Source of the DNA: Alistipes dispar
GTDB taxonomy: Bacteria; Bacteroidota; Bacteroidia; Bacteroidales; Rikenellaceae
Direction: 5' to 3'
Length of the DNA: 64,000 nucleotides
Assembly: GCF_006542685.1 (NCBI RefSeq)
Contig: NZ_AP019736.1
Coordinates: 2,282,001-2,346,000, forward strand
Part shown: piece by piece, positions 37,437-46,296 of the stretch
Layout: every line of letters begins with the position of its first letter
How positions within the stretch are numbered: the first letter of the stretch is position 1
Position numbers and translations under genes: made by a program
Notes under the pieces: generated by a model
What the model was told of the DNA's origin: nothing
The model's input: only the letters and a program-made list of their open reading frames with translations
Database searches by the model: none

Positions 37437-39485
37437 CTATTTCCGGTTCTCCTCGCGTAACTTCTGCAATTCGTACATGCGGTCGCGGAATTTCGCCGCG
37501 GCGAGGAAATCCAGCGATTTGGCAGCCCGTTCCATGTCCTCGCGCGCCTTGTCGATGAGCGCGTCGAGGTCACCGCCGGCCGTATAGGCGCGGGCGACGT
37601 CGGCCGCGGCCGGGGCGTAGTGGTCCTCCGCGATGGGATAGGCGACGGGTGTGTTGCCGGCATTCTCGTCGGTCCGGCCCGCCAGCAGCGTGCTCTGGCC
37701 CGTGCCGCTCTTCTGTGCACGGCGCGGCAGCACGCCGTGCTCCATGTTGTAGCGCACCTGCTTCTCGCGGCGGCGGTTGCTCTGCTCGATGGCATAGCGC
37801 ATCGACTCGGTGCAGGTGTCGGCGTAGAGGATCACGTTGCCCTGCGAGTGGCGTGCGGCGCGTCCGGCGATCTGGGTGAGCGAGCGGACGTTGCGCAGGA
37901 ATCCCTCCTTGTCGGCGTCGAGAATCGCCACGAGGGCCACCTCCGGGAGGTCCAGCCCCTCGCGCAGCAGGTTCACGCCCACCAGCACGTCGAACAGGCC
38001 GGCCCGCAGGTCTTCGAGGATCTGGATGCGCTCCAGCGTGTCTACATCCGAGTGGATGTAGCGGTTGCGCACCCCCACGCGGTCGAAGTATTTCGACAGC
38101 TCCTCGGCCATGCGCTTGGTGATGGTCGTCACGAGCACCTTGTCGTCGTTTTTCACCCGCTTGTCGATCTCTTCGAGCAGGTCGTCGATCTGGTTCGTCG
38201 TGACGCGCACCTCCAGCGGCGGGTCCACCAGTCCCGTGGGGCGGATGAGCTGTTCGACGATCACCCCTTCGCTCTTCATCAGTTCCCAGTCGGCGGGCGT
38301 GGCGCTCACGTAGATCGACGTGCCCTGCAACTGTTCGAACTCGGCGAAGGTCACCGGGCGGTTGTCCTTGGCCGCCGGAAGCCGGAATCCGTACTCCACG
38401 AGGTTCTCCTTGCGGGCGCGGTCGCCGCCGAACATGGCGTGGACCTGCGGCAGCGTGACGTGGCTCTCGTCCACGACCAGCAGGTAGTCCTTCGGGAAGT
38501 AGTCGATGAGACAGAAGGGGCGTGTCCCGGCGGCCCGGCCGTCCAGATAGCGCGAATAGTTCTCGATGCCGGGGCAGTAGCCCAGCTCCTTGATCATTTC
38601 GAGGTCGTACTCCACGCGCTGCTTGATGCGCTGGGCCTCCATCGGGCGGTCCGAACGCTCGAAGTACTCGATCTGTTTGCCCAGGTCGAGGTAGATCTGC
38701 TGCACGGCCGCATGGATGCGTTCCTTCGTGGTGACGAAGAGATTCGTGGGGTAGAGCGTCAGGGTGTCGAGCGAGTGGATGCGCTGCCCCGTCACGGGGT
38801 CGATCGACTGGATGGCCTCCACCTCGTTGTCGAAGAACATCACGCGGAAGCACTGGTTGCCGAATTCGCCGAAGGCGGCCATGATGTCCACCGTGTCGCC
38901 GTTCACGCGGAACGTCGCCGGCTCCAGCTCACGTTCGGTGCGGGTGTAGAGCGCCTCGACGAGCTTGTATAGGAAGTGCTTGTAGCTGACGACCTGCCCG
39001 ACCTTCAGCGTGATGGCCGTGGCGTGGAAATCCGCGGGGTTGCCGCAGCCGTAGAGACACGAGACGCTCGACACCACCACCACGTCGCGCCGCCCCGAGA
39101 GCAGCGTGGCCACGGTGTTGAGCCGCATCTTCTCGATCTCGGCGTTGATCGAGAGGTCTTTCTCTATATAGGTGTCCGTCGCCGGAAGATAGGCCTCCGG
39201 CTGGTAGTAGTCGTAGTACGACACGAAATACTCCACGGCGTTCTCCGGAAAGAAGTTCCTGAATTCGCCGTAGAGCTGCGCCGCGAGGGTCTTGTTGTGG
39301 CTCAGCACGAGCGTCGGACGGTTCAGGTCGGCGATGACGTTGGCTACGGTGAAGGTTTTTCCCGAGCCGGTCACGCCCAGCAGCGTGTTGTGCTTCGAAC
39401 CGTGCTCGATCGAGCCGACCAGTTGTGCGATGGCCTCCGGCTGGTCGCCCGTCGGGGCGTAATCGGATACGAGTTTGAAGTCCAT
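37437..39485 (-). CDS. uvrB: UvrABC excinuclease subunit B
   Basis: Damage-verifying helicase of nucleotide excision repair. The 682-residue protein starts MDFKLVSDYAPTGDQPEAI and has Walker A GVTGSGKT (residues 37-44), the beta-hairpin sequence YYDYYQPEAYLP, the DESHVTLPQ Walker B, and RPTGLVDP. The C-terminal UVR motif for UvrC binding is seen in DKAREDMERAAKSLDFLAAA. The start at 39485 matches the family and lies 4 nt after a TACCTTTG box. The frame is open upstream but not used. Confidence 0.97.
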   Translation of the reverse strand: MDFKLVSDYAPTGDQPEAIAQLVGSIEHGSKHNTLLGVTGSGKTFTVANVIADLNRPTLVLSHNKTLAAQLYGEFRNFFPENAVEYFVSYYDYYQPEAYLPATDTYIEKDLSINAEIEKMRLNTVATLLSGRRDVVVVSSVSCLYGCGNPADFHATAITLKVGQVVSYKHFLYKLVEALYTRTERELEPATFRVNGDTVDIMAAFGEFGNQCFRVMFFDNEVEAIQSIDPVTGQRIHSLDTLTLYPTNLFVTTKERIHAAVQQIYLDLGKQIEYFERSDRPMEAQRIKQRVEYDLEMIKELGYCPGIENYSRYLDGRAAGTRPFCLIDYFPKDYLLVVDESHVTLPQVHAMFGGDRARKENLVEYGFRLPAAKDNRPVTFAEFEQLQGTSIYVSATPADWELMKSEGVIVEQLIRPTGLVDPPLEVRVTTNQIDDLLEEIDKRVKNDDKVLVTTITKRMAEELSKYFDRVGVRNRYIHSDVDTLERIQILEDLRAGLFDVLVGVNLLREGLDLPEVALVAILDADKEGFLRNVRSLTQIAGRAARHSQGNVILYADTCTESMRYAIEQSNRRREKQVRYNMEHGVLPRRAQKSGTGQSTLLAGRTDENAGNTPVAYPIAEDHYAPAAADVARAYTAGGDLDALIDKAREDMERAAKSLDFLAAAKFRDRMYELQKLREENRK

Positions 39486-39489
39486 AAGG

Positions 39490-39497
39490 CAAAGGTA
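39490..39497 (-). promoter_or_regulatory. -7 box of uvrB
   Basis: TACCTTTG on the minus strand, 4 nt from the uvrB start codon, implying a leaderless mRNA. Confidence 0.65.
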
Positions 39498-39714
39498 GTG
39501 ATAAAAAGAAACAGTTGCCAATTCCGTACCGCGTTTTTGACTCCTTCCCGGGTCTTGCGCAACGACGGGACGGGTTCCGTCCCGGTCGGGATGCGGGTTG
39601 CCGGCAGGTGTCGTCCGGCGGACCCGATCCGGCGGCGGGACCGCTCTCAAGGGCCGGCCGGCGGGGCGAAGGGGATTTTTTCGCTTTTCGTTTTCAATAT
39701 TTCGCGGCGATTCG

Positions 39715-39722
39715 TACCTTTG
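39715..39722 (+). promoter_or_regulatory. -7 box of dnaG
   Basis: TACCTTTG ends 6 nt before the dnaG ATG at 39729. A TTTT lies at the -33 position (39691-39694). The mRNA leader would be nearly absent. Confidence 0.65.
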
Positions 39723-39728
39723 TAGGCT

Positions 39729-41702
39729 ATGATCGACAGGGAAACGGTAGACCGCATCTACGCCGCCGCGAATATCGTGGACATCATCGGCGATTATGTC
39801 ACGCTCAAACGCAAGGGCGTGAACTATCAGGCGTGCTGCCCGTTCCACAACGAGAAGACCCCGTCGTTCGTCGTCTCGCCCTCGAAGGGCGTCTATAAGT
39901 GCTTCGGCTGCGGGAAGGGCGGCAATGCCGTGACTTTCCTGATGGAGCACGAGAACATCACCTATCCCGAGGCGCTGAAGATGGTGGCCAAACGCTACGG
40001 CATCGAGGTCCGGGAGAAGGAGCTTTCGGAGGAGGAGATCCGCCGCAACGACGACCGCGAATCCATGTTCGTCCTGAACGGCTGGGCCGCGGAGTATTTC
40101 GCCAATTACCTGCACCGCGAGACCGAGGGGCAGAGTGTCGGACTGGCCTATTTCCGGCAGGCGCGCGGACTGACCGACGCCACGATCCGCAAGTTCGGCC
40201 TCGGGTTCTGCCCGGCGAAGGGCGACCGCATGTCGAAGGATGCGCTGGCGGCGGGCTACAAGAAGGAGTTCCTGCTCTCGACGGGCCTTTCGCTGGCGCG
40301 CGAGCGCGACGGGTCGCTCTACGACCGTTTCCGCGACCGGGTGATTTTTCCCGTGCACAACATCTCGGGCCGCGTCGTGGCCTTCGGCGGCCGCACGCTC
40401 CGCACCGACAAGACGGTTGCCAAGTACCAGAATTCGCCCGAGAGCGAAATATACAGCAAGAAACGCGAGCTGTACGGACTGTACTTCGCCAAGCGGGCCA
40501 TCCAGCAGCAGGATTTCGCGATCATGGTGGAGGGCTACCTCGACGTGATCTCGATGCACCAGGCCGGGATCGAGAACGTCGTGGCGTCGTCCGGAACGTC
40601 GCTCACGACGGAGCAGATCCGGCTGCTGGGACGCTTCACGAAGAACATCACGGTGATCTACGACGGCGACTCGGCGGGTATCCACGCCTCGCTGCGCGGT
40701 ATCGACATGATTCTCAAGGAGGGGATGAACGTGCGCGTGGTGCTGCTGCCCGAGCCCGAAGACCCCGATTCGTTCGCCCGCAGCCATACGGCCTCCGAGG
40801 TGCAGGCGTATATCCGCGACCACGAACGGGACTTTCTCGAATTCAAGGCCAACCTGCTGTTGCAGGACGCCGAGGGCGACCCGATCCGCAAGGCGGCGCT
40901 GATCGGCGACATGGTGCAGTCGATCGCGCAGATTCCCGACCCGATCCAGCGGTCGGTCTATGTCAAGGAGTGCGCGCGGATCATGGACATCGACGAGAAC
41001 ATCCTCATCTCGGAGGTGGCCCGCAAGCGGCTCACCACGTCGGGCGACCGCGAGGCGGACGAGTTCCTGCGCCGGCAGGCCGCACAGCGGCAGCGGGAGG
41101 CGGCGCAGCCCGAGGTGGAGTATGTGCGGAAGGTCGAGGCGGGGAGCGGTTTCGAGGCGCTGGAGCGCGAGATCGTGAAATACCTGCTCAAGTACGGGCA
41201 CTGTTCGTTCGACTTCAAGGAGGGACGGACGATGGTGGCGTGCAACGTCGCGGAGGTGGTCTTCGACGAGCTGGGGCGGGACAATATCGTTTTCCGCAAC
41301 CCGGTGTACGCCAAAATCATGGAGACCTACCGCGGACAGTGGGAGCGGCTGGGTACGGGGACGGAGGTCCCGGCGCACTGTTTCCTGAACCACATCGACC
41401 CGGAGGTGTGCAACGCCTCGGTGGACATTCTCACCTCGGACGACAACTACGTGCCCAGCCAGTTGTGGCGGCGCAAGGAGATTCACGTGGAGAGCGACGC
41501 CGAGATGCTGGCCGTCGGAGTGCCGAAGGCCGTGACGCTCTACAAGTCGAAGGTGGTGGAGGAGATGATCAAGGAGTTGCAGGCGAAGCTGGGCGACGAG
41601 AGCCTGCCCGAGGAGGAGCAGGTGGCGTTGTTGCAGCGGCTGTCGGGACTGAACAAGGTGAAGGTGTCGATCGCCCGCAGGCTCCAGCGGCTCATTTTGT
41701 GA
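39729..41702 (+). CDS. dnaG: DNA primase DnaG
   Basis: Makes RNA primers for DNA replication. The 657-residue protein has an N-terminal CHC2 zinc finger (C37, H40, C58, C61 in CCPFH...CFGCGKGG), the primase core with TOPRIM motifs MVEGYLDVISMHQAG and TVIYDGDSAGI, and a C-terminal helicase-binding domain. Residues 550-620 differ from E. coli as expected in Bacteroidota. Transcribed alone; in this organism it is not next to rpsU or rpoD. The gap to smpB is 164 bp and holds no gene. Confidence 0.97.
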   Translation: MIDRETVDRIYAAANIVDIIGDYVTLKRKGVNYQACCPFHNEKTPSFVVSPSKGVYKCFGCGKGGNAVTFLMEHENITYPEALKMVAKRYGIEVREKELSEEEIRRNDDRESMFVLNGWAAEYFANYLHRETEGQSVGLAYFRQARGLTDATIRKFGLGFCPAKGDRMSKDALAAGYKKEFLLSTGLSLARERDGSLYDRFRDRVIFPVHNISGRVVAFGGRTLRTDKTVAKYQNSPESEIYSKKRELYGLYFAKRAIQQQDFAIMVEGYLDVISMHQAGIENVVASSGTSLTTEQIRLLGRFTKNITVIYDGDSAGIHASLRGIDMILKEGMNVRVVLLPEPEDPDSFARSHTASEVQAYIRDHERDFLEFKANLLLQDAEGDPIRKAALIGDMVQSIAQIPDPIQRSVYVKECARIMDIDENILISEVARKRLTTSGDREADEFLRRQAAQRQREAAQPEVEYVRKVEAGSGFEALEREIVKYLLKYGHCSFDFKEGRTMVACNVAEVVFDELGRDNIVFRNPVYAKIMETYRGQWERLGTGTEVPAHCFLNHIDPEVCNASVDILTSDDNYVPSQLWRRKEIHVESDAEMLAVGVPKAVTLYKSKVVEEMIKELQAKLGDESLPEEEQVALLQRLSGLNKVKVSIARRLQRLIL

Positions 41703-41866
41703 AAAAAGGGCGGGAGCCGGGGCGTACGCGCATCCCTGCGCATACCGTGTGCAAACAGAAAATAAACAGAAAGATGTGTAAAAACATATCGAAGATAAAT
41801 GAATCAGTTATCTGACCCGATCCCCGCCCGGCAGGGAAAAATGCAATTAACGTACCGTTTTGAACG

Positions 41867-42331
41867 ATGAATGAACAAAAGAAGATAAACGTCCGGAACA
41901 AGCGCGCCACGTTCGACTACGAGATTCTCGAGGAGTACACGGCGGGCATCGTGCTGGCCGGGACCGAGATCAAGTCGATCCGTGCGGGCAAGGTGTCGAT
42001 GGTCGATACGTTCTGTTATTTCGACAAGGGCGAACTTTGGGTGCGGGGCATCAATATCGCCGAGTATGCCTGGGGCACGTGCAACAACCACGCGCCGCGC
42101 CGCGACAGGAAGCTGCTGCTCACGGCGCGCGAACTGGAAAAGCTGCGGCGCGCTTCGCAGGACCGCGGACTGACGATCGTGGGGCTGCGCCTGTTCCTGA
42201 ACGACCGGGGGCTGGCCAAGGTCGTCGTCGGGCTGGCGCGCGGCCGCAAGTCGTACGACAAGCGCGAGTACCTGAAGGAGAACGACGCGAAGCGGGAGAT
42301 GGACAAGGCGATGAAAAACTACAGACGATGA
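41867..42331 (+). CDS. smpB: SsrA-binding protein SmpB
   Basis: Binds tmRNA and delivers it to stalled ribosomes for trans-translation. The 154-residue protein shows NKRATFDYEILEEYTAGIVL, GTEIKSIRAG, KGELWVRGINIAEY, RRDRKLLL and the C-terminal basic KREYLKENDAKREMDKAM tail that inserts into the mRNA channel. The stop overlaps the start of the following HAD gene by 4 bp (ATGA). The tmRNA gene itself is not in the window. Confidence 0.96.
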   Translation: MNEQKKINVRNKRATFDYEILEEYTAGIVLAGTEIKSIRAGKVSMVDTFCYFDKGELWVRGINIAEYAWGTCNNHAPRRDRKLLLTARELEKLRRASQDRGLTIVGLRLFLNDRGLAKVVVGLARGRKSYDKREYLKENDAKREMDKAMKNYRR

Positions 42332-43104
42332 TAAAGGCGGTTTTCCTGGACGTGGACGGGACGCTCGTCAGCTTCCGGACACACGAGGTGCCTCGTTCGG
42401 CGGTCGGGGCGCTCCGCGCGGCTCATGCGCGCGGGGTGCGGCTCTTCATCGCCACGGGGCGCACGGCCGGCGATCTGGAGCCGCTCGCCGGGATTCCCTA
42501 CGACGGTGTGGCGGCGCTCAACGGCTCCTGTTGTGTGGCTTCCGACGGCCGTGTGGTGAGCCGCAGCCTGATTCCCCGCGCCGATTTCGAACGGGCCCTG
42601 CGTCTGTCCGACGAGCTGGGCTTCGCCCTCGCGCTCGAACTGGATGAAGGCGTCTTCGTCAATCGCATGACCCCGTCCGTGCCGGAGCTGGCGCGCATGG
42701 TGGCGCATCCGGTTCCCGAAGTGGCCGACCTGCGGGCGCTCTTCGACCGCGGCGGGTGCTGTCAGATGTGTTTCTACCTCGATGCGGAGACCGAGCGGCG
42801 GGTGATGCCCGAGTTGCCTTCGCTGGCGGCGAACCGCTGGTGTCCGATCTTCACGGACATAAACGTGCGCGGCGTGGACAAGGCGACGGGCATGCTGTCC
42901 TTCGCCCGGGAGTACGGCCTGCGGGCCGACGAGCTGATGGCCGTGGGCGACGGGGGCAACGACGTTCCGATGCTGCGGGCCGCAGGGGCGGGCGTCGCCA
43001 TGGGCAATGCCTGCGGGGAGGCGGTCTCGGCGGCGGATTTCGTGACCGCCTCGGTCGATGACGACGGCATCCGGAAGGCGCTGGAGCATTTCGGGGTGAT
43101 TTAA
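42328..43104 (+). CDS. Cof-type HAD-IIB phosphatase
   Basis: A 258-residue haloacid-dehalogenase-like phosphatase, probably acting on a sugar phosphate or similar small phosphate. Motif I is VFLDVDGTL (D8 nucleophile, D10), motif II is IATGRT, motif III uses K in VDKATGMLSF and motif IV is VGDGGNDVPML. The cap between is of the IIB type. The start ATG overlaps the smpB stop codon (ATGA), so the genes are coupled. Substrate unknown. A 56-bp gap separates it from tsaB. Confidence 0.92.
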   Translation: MIKAVFLDVDGTLVSFRTHEVPRSAVGALRAAHARGVRLFIATGRTAGDLEPLAGIPYDGVAALNGSCCVASDGRVVSRSLIPRADFERALRLSDELGFALALELDEGVFVNRMTPSVPELARMVAHPVPEVADLRALFDRGGCCQMCFYLDAETERRVMPELPSLAANRWCPIFTDINVRGVDKATGMLSFAREYGLRADELMAVGDGGNDVPMLRAAGAGVAMGNACGEAVSAADFVTASVDDDGIRKALEHFGVI

Positions 43105-43160
43105 GATGCGGCGGGCATGTTTCCGCCGAGTGTAACGGACTGAAAACGAAACGGAAAGAT

Positions 43161-43868
43161 ATGGCATTGATTCTTTGCATCGAGACCGGCACGGATATCT
43201 GCTCGGTCGGAATCGCCCGGGACGGCGAACTGCTTTCGCTGCGCGAGAGCGACGAGGGGCGCGACCATGCCCGCAAGGTGGGCGTTTTCGTCGATGAGCT
43301 GCTGCGGGAGACGGGCATCGCACCCGACGATCTGGACGCCGTGGCCGTCGGCAAGGGGCCCGGTTCCTATACGGGACTGCGCATCGGCGTCTCGTTCGCC
43401 AAGGGGCTTTGTTACGGGCTGCGCAAGCCGTTGCTCTCGGTCGGGTCGCTCGATGCGCTGGCCGAGGTGGCCCGCGAGGATTACGAGGCGGGGATCGTCT
43501 CGGTCGGGGAGTGGGAACGGGCGTTTCTCTGCCCGATGGTGGACGCCCGGCGCATGGAGGTCTATGCGCAGGTGTTCGACGCCGAAGGCCGGCCGCAGAG
43601 CGGCGTGTCGGCCGAGGTGATCGACGGCGGGAGTTTCGCCTCGTTCCGATCGCAGGGCCGGCCGTTCGTCATTTTCGGAAGCGGCGCCCGCAAGTGCGCC
43701 GGGGTGCTGCCGGACGCCGTTTTCGTCGAGGTGACCCCCTCGGCCCGCGGACTGGCGCGGCTGGCGCAGCGGGTCTTCGACGAGGGGCGCACGGAGGACG
43801 TGGCCTATTTCGAGCCCTTCTATCTCAAGGATTTCGTCGTCACGACTCCGAAGAAGAAACTGTTGTGA
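43161..43868 (+). CDS. tsaB: tRNA threonylcarbamoyladenosine biosynthesis protein TsaB
   Basis: Works with TsaD and TsaE to make the t6A37 modification of tRNAs reading ANN codons. The 235-residue protein starts MALILCIETGTDICSVGI and has KGPGSYTGLRIGVSFAKGL and SVGSLDALAE, typical of the YeaZ/TsaB ASKHA fold. TsaB itself is non-catalytic. The stop codon overlaps the start of the next gene by 4 bp. Confidence 0.96.
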   Translation: MALILCIETGTDICSVGIARDGELLSLRESDEGRDHARKVGVFVDELLRETGIAPDDLDAVAVGKGPGSYTGLRIGVSFAKGLCYGLRKPLLSVGSLDALAEVAREDYEAGIVSVGEWERAFLCPMVDARRMEVYAQVFDAEGRPQSGVSAEVIDGGSFASFRSQGRPFVIFGSGARKCAGVLPDAVFVEVTPSARGLARLAQRVFDEGRTEDVAYFEPFYLKDFVVTTPKKKLL

Positions 43869-44476
43869 CGCGCGGGGAGCTGGCCGGGCTGCTCATGGGA
43901 CCTTTCGGGGCGGATACGGCCGACCGGACGGCCCGGAGGGTCTGTGCCGAGGACGGAGACGGGGCTGTCGGGGAGTTGTACCGGCTGGCCACGCAGCCGG
44001 ACGAGGGATTGCCCCGGCCGTTGCGGCGCAGGGTGCTCTTCCGCGGGGCGTGGGTGCTGGAACGCATCTATTTCGGGGCCCGCGACCGTTTCATGCCCCA
44101 TGCCGGGAGTTTCTGCCGGAGGGATTTCGCCGCGGCGTCCGATCCGGGCCGGCGGCGGCTCTTCGCGAAGATCATGGCCGATCTGCTCGTGCGGGAGGAG
44201 AGGCTCTGCGGCGGGGAGGAGCTGGGGCGCATAGCCGAAGCCGCGATGCAGTGGGCGGTCGATCCGGCGATGCCGGTGTCGGTGAAGGTCTGGACGCTCG
44301 GTTTGTTGCGGACGTGCCGCGGCCGGGTCGGATGGGTCGCCGACGCATGGGACGATCTGACGGAGACGCTCGGGCGCGATGCCGCGCCGGGGCTCGCCTG
44401 TCGCTTGCGCGGGTGTACGGCCGGTGAAGCGGCCGGGACGGGGGTTGCGCTGCGCTCCCGGAACGGAGGGAAGTGA
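43865..44476 (+). CDS. Helical protein of unknown function, coupled to tsaB
   Basis: A 203-residue protein I do not recognise. It starts with GTG at 43865, overlapping the tsaB stop codon (GTGA); an ATG at 43895 is the alternative. Sequence is Arg/Leu/Ala-rich with alpha-helical repeats and no signal peptide or membrane segment. Hydrophobic positions recur every three to four residues (LLRTCRGRVGWVADAWDDLTET), as in HEAT/ARM-like folds. The coupling to tsaB suggests a protein-interaction or tRNA-related job but gives no proof. Confidence 0.65.
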   Translation: MTRGELAGLLMGPFGADTADRTARRVCAEDGDGAVGELYRLATQPDEGLPRPLRRRVLFRGAWVLERIYFGARDRFMPHAGSFCRRDFAAASDPGRRRLFAKIMADLLVREERLCGGEELGRIAEAAMQWAVDPAMPVSVKVWTLGLLRTCRGRVGWVADAWDDLTETLGRDAAPGLACRLRGCTAGEAAGTGVALRSRNGGK

Positions 44477-44561
44477 AGACGGGCGGCGGAGAGCGGCCGG
44501 TGAACGATCGGAGCGTACCGCGGCCGGAATGAAGGGGCCGTTCCCGTCGGAGGATCGGATG

Positions 44562-44598
44562 AAGCGGTTCGGAGCGTTGGCTCCGGACCGCTTTTTTG
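44562..44598 (+). terminator. Terminator of the tsaB operon
   Basis: A 13-bp stem (44562-44574 with 44581-44593, one G-U) and a 6-nt loop, then a T-run to about 44597. It lies 85 bp after the stop codon at 44476 and faces the convergent rmuC gene. Confidence 0.8.
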
Positions 44599-44702
44599 TG
44601 CGGCCGGATGTGCTTTGCGGGACCGGACGGCTTCTTGCCCGTTGCCCGGGCCCGGTTTTCGCGGTCCGGTCCGGACCCTGCCGGAGAACGGCGGATTCCG
44701 GG

Positions 44703-46262
44703 TCACAGCGCCTCGGAAGCGGACGCCTCGGACGGATCGGCGGCAGCCGGGGTTTCGGACTTGCCGGGAACGGCTGTTTCGGATGTTCCGGCGATGCCGG
44801 TGTCGGTCGCATCGGCGCCGGATTGCGGGATGCCGGCCTGCGGTGCGGCGTCCGTTTCGGGGAGCGCTTCCGCCGCGTCGTCGCCGGAGAGTTCGAGCGT
44901 GCGGGCCGAATGGCGGCGCTTGGTCTGGAGCCGGGCCGTGCGGCGCAGCCGTTCACCGACGCGGACGATGTTGTCGTTGCCCGTGCAGAGGCGTTTGTAG
45001 GCGTCCTCGTAGGCGTCGCGGGCCTTGCCGAGGGCCGTGCCGACCCCTTCGAGCGACGAGGTGAAGGCCACCAGCTGCTCGTAGAGCTTCAGCCCGCAGG
45101 CGGCGATTTCCTTCGTGTTCTTGTCCTGGTCGTTGTATTTCCAGAGGTCGGCCACGAGTTTGAGCAGGGCGAAGAGGTTCGTCGGCGACGAGACGATCAC
45201 CTTCCGTTCGTAGGCGTCCGACCAGATGGCCGGGTCGCTCTGCAAGGCCGCGAGGAAGGCCGGTTCGTTGGGGACGAACAGGATGACGAAGTCTGGCGAG
45301 TTGAACCGCCGCTGGTACTCCTTGCGCCCCAGTTCGGCGACGTGCTGGCGCACCGAGGCGACATGCGCCGCCAGCGCGCGCCGCCGCTCCTCGTCGGTCG
45401 CGGCCGCGGTGTAGGCCACGAAGGCCGTGAGCGACACCTTCGAGTCGATGACGATGTCCTTCTTCTCGGGCAGGTGCAGCACCACGTCGGGCCGCAGGTT
45501 GCGTCCCTCTTCGTCCTTGACGTTGTACTGCGTCTCGTAGTGGATGCCTTTGGTCAGGGCCGAGTTGTCGAGGATCGTTTCGAGCAGCATCTCGCCCCAG
45601 TCGCCCTGCACCTTCGAGTTGCCTTTGAGTGCCTGCGTGAGGTTCTGCGCCTCGGTCGAAATGTGCTGGTTGAGTTCCATGAGCCGTTTGAGCTCGGCCC
45701 GCAGTTCGCCGCGCTGCGAGGTCTGCGTGGTGTAGATCTCCTCGACACGCCGCCGGAAGTCGGTGATGTTGTCCCGGAAGGGTTTGAGCAGCAGGTCGAT
45801 CGACTCCCGGCTCGTCTGGCGGAAATGCTGCGACTGCTCGCCCAGGATCTCCGTGGCGAGGTTCCTGAACTGCGCGCGGAACCGCTCCTCGGTCGTCTCC
45901 CGTTCGGCTTTTTGTGCGGCGTGCTGTTCGGCTATTTTTTCCTGCAGGGCCGTGATTTCGGCCTCCGACGAGGCGCGCAGCGCCGCCAGCTCGGCTTCCG
46001 ACCGCATCCGCTCCTCCGTGAGGCGGCGTATGCGTTCCTCCTGCTGCCGCTGCGTCTCTCCGGCCGTTTCGGCCGCCTCGGCGGCGGCGGTCAGACGGGC
46101 CTCCGCCGCCGCCAGGCGCGCCGCGGCGTCGCGTTCGCGCGCCTCGGATTCGCTGCGGTAGGCCGCATGACGTTGCGAGTCCCTGCGCCACAGCCGCAGC
46201 AGCAGGATTGAAAGCGCCGCGAGACCGCAGGCGAGAAACGAAAGCAGGAGTGTCGGGGACAT
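44703..46262 (-). CDS. rmuC: DNA recombination protein RmuC
   Basis: A 519-residue RmuC-family protein, thought to limit inversion and recombination between repeats; it carries a nuclease-like fold. Residues 4-21 form a membrane helix (LLLSFLACGLAALSILLL), residues 30-170 are a long coiled coil rich in Ala/Glu/Arg, and the core from about 225 holds SKVQGDWGEMLLE, RPDVVLHLPEKKDIVIDSKVSL (PD-(D/E)xK-like Asp and Lys) and VSSPTNLFALL. The last 45 residues are a Pro/Ala/Ser-rich tail. The ATG at 46262 is preferred because a -7 box lies about 25 bp upstream. Confidence 0.9.
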   Translation of the reverse strand: MSPTLLLSFLACGLAALSILLLRLWRRDSQRHAAYRSESEARERDAAARLAAAEARLTAAAEAAETAGETQRQQEERIRRLTEERMRSEAELAALRASSEAEITALQEKIAEQHAAQKAERETTEERFRAQFRNLATEILGEQSQHFRQTSRESIDLLLKPFRDNITDFRRRVEEIYTTQTSQRGELRAELKRLMELNQHISTEAQNLTQALKGNSKVQGDWGEMLLETILDNSALTKGIHYETQYNVKDEEGRNLRPDVVLHLPEKKDIVIDSKVSLTAFVAYTAAATDEERRRALAAHVASVRQHVAELGRKEYQRRFNSPDFVILFVPNEPAFLAALQSDPAIWSDAYERKVIVSSPTNLFALLKLVADLWKYNDQDKNTKEIAACGLKLYEQLVAFTSSLEGVGTALGKARDAYEDAYKRLCTGNDNIVRVGERLRRTARLQTKRRHSARTLELSGDDAAEALPETDAAPQAGIPQSGADATDTGIAGTSETAVPGKSETPAAADPSEASASEAL

Positions 46263-46284
46263 GTTCTTCGGGTGATCTTTTCGG

Positions 46285-46292
46285 CAAATGTA
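46285..46292 (-). promoter_or_regulatory. -7 box of rmuC
   Basis: TACATTTG on the minus strand, exact consensus pattern, 22 bp upstream of the start and immediately after the DUF418 gene's stop codon. Confidence 0.6.
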
Positions 46293-46296
46293 ACGA

